Below, in pieces: positions 14,062-14,400 of a DNA stretch of 14,400 bases (position 1 is its first letter; every line of letters begins with the position of its first letter). The stretch is from contig JACQCN010000203.1 of the NCBI GenBank assembly GCA_016201575.1, positions 1 to 14,400 of the forward strand. The letters are read 5' to 3'. Source of the DNA: Candidatus Rokuibacteriota bacterium (lineage in GTDB: Bacteria > Methylomirabilota > Methylomirabilia > Rokubacteriales > CSP1-6). Below the pieces are notes generated by a model. That model searched no databases. It was not told the DNA's origin and was given only the letters and a program-made list of their open reading frames with translations. The position numbers and the translations under genes were made by a program.

Positions 14062-14400
14062 TCAGCGGGAGACGGAGTAGCCGCGGCCCGTCATGCAGGC
14101 CGCGTAGGCCTTCTCGTACCCTTCCTTCGACTTGCCGTACTGGTGCGTGGCCCCGATGGCGCCGCCGCCGACGCCGCCGGCAACCGCGCCGATCGCCGCG
14201 CCCTTGCCCGGATCGCCCGCGATCGCGCCGACGGCCGCGCCCACCGCGGCGCCGCCCAGCGCGCCGATGGCGGCGCCGATGCCCGCGCCGGCCGCGGTGC
14301 TCGTCCCCGGGTTGTAGCCGGTCTGCTGCTGGGCCCACACCGCGCACTCGTTGGTGTCGCGGGACTGGTGCTCCGGCGTCTGCCCCTTGGCCGGGTAGAC
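14062..14400 (-). CDS. Glycine-zipper protein, start outside window
   Basis: The frame is open to the window edge and begins, as seen, with VYPAKGQTPEHQSRDTNEC, so the true start lies beyond 14400; the GTG at 14340 is internal. At least 112 residues are visible. After an upstream segment with one Cys (DTNECAVWAQQQTGYNPG) comes a run of G-xxx-G and A/G-rich repeats (AGAGIGAAIGALGGAAVGAA, a short DPGKG break, then AIGAVAGGVGGGAIGA), the classic glycine zipper that packs helices in or at membranes. A charged tail follows (KSKEGYEKAYAACMTGRGYSVSR) with a second Cys in ACMTGRGY, a typical ending. Related proteins are exported to the envelope as lipoproteins or outer-membrane-associated proteins of unknown role. 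The signal peptide would be in the missing part. Its stop lies 15 bases before the hydrolase start. Confidence 0.85.
   Translation of the reverse strand, partial: VYPAKGQTPEHQSRDTNECAVWAQQQTGYNPGTSTAAGAGIGAAIGALGGAAVGAAVGAIAGDPGKGAAIGAVAGGVGGGAIGATHQYGKSKEGYEKAYAACMTGRGYSVSR

Noticed and set aside
14062..14317. Alternating Ala/Pro/Ile/Gly-rich plus-strand frame opposite the glycine-zipper gene
   Set aside because: It is the mirror of the glycine-zipper repeats and has no start signal or motif of its own.

Overview
The window is a GC-rich stretch (by eye well over 60% GC) with dense, tightly packed genes. It looks like the chromosome of an uncultured soil or sediment bacterium. The mix of family-5 solute-binding proteins, a DUF6282-type hydrolase, an FAxExxPxFR-type oxidoreductase tail and a type IV pilus ATPase is the kind of content seen in Candidatus Rokubacteria / Methylomirabilota genomes. 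That placement is inference and no marker gene proves it.

Layout. (1) 2-4325, plus strand: a four-gene unit with overlapping or abutting stops and starts. It holds a GAF-GAF-PAS histidine kinase (5' end outside the window), two closely related single-domain response regulators, and a PilB/GspE-type pilus or secretion ATPase. (2) 4368-7957, minus strand: a peptide/nickel-type ABC importer unit in the order binding protein, DppB-like permease, DppC-like permease. A good sigma70-like promoter lies just upstream. The binding-protein gene is broken by an internal deletion with a frame change. Where ATPase genes would be expected there is only the core of an orotate phosphoribosyltransferase gene (pyrE) lacking both ends. 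(3) 8328-8630, plus strand: a small RRM RNA-binding protein followed by a strong GC hairpin. (4) 8697-10882: a scar region with the last codons of a probable luciferase-like oxidoreductase, a headless and tailless IS110-family transposase, and directly fused to it an intact secreted tannase/feruloyl esterase whose Shine-Dalgarno lies in the transposase reading frame. (5) 11042-11723: a small membrane protein (minus), a possible scrap of an IS630 transposase, and a stand-alone molybdopterin-binding (Mop) protein (plus). (6) 11801-13165, plus strand: a second, Tat-type family-5 binding protein that also lacks a central block, this time in frame. It converges on a metal-dependent hydrolase (13162-14046, minus) and a glycine-zipper protein that runs off the right edge.

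How the parts relate. The kinase/regulator/ATPase block reads as one signalling-to-motility operon. Much of the rest is a mosaic of intact genes joined to gene fragments: pyrE core, oxidoreductase tail, IS110 middle, and two binding proteins each missing a comparable segment. The most unusual observation is that both binding proteins are interrupted directly after the same conserved motif (N/H-P-x-Y-W/F). Either this locus has suffered repeated small deletions, or the contig is partly an assembly product. No CRISPR array, tRNA or rRNA gene was seen, and no clearly new defence or biosynthetic system is evident.
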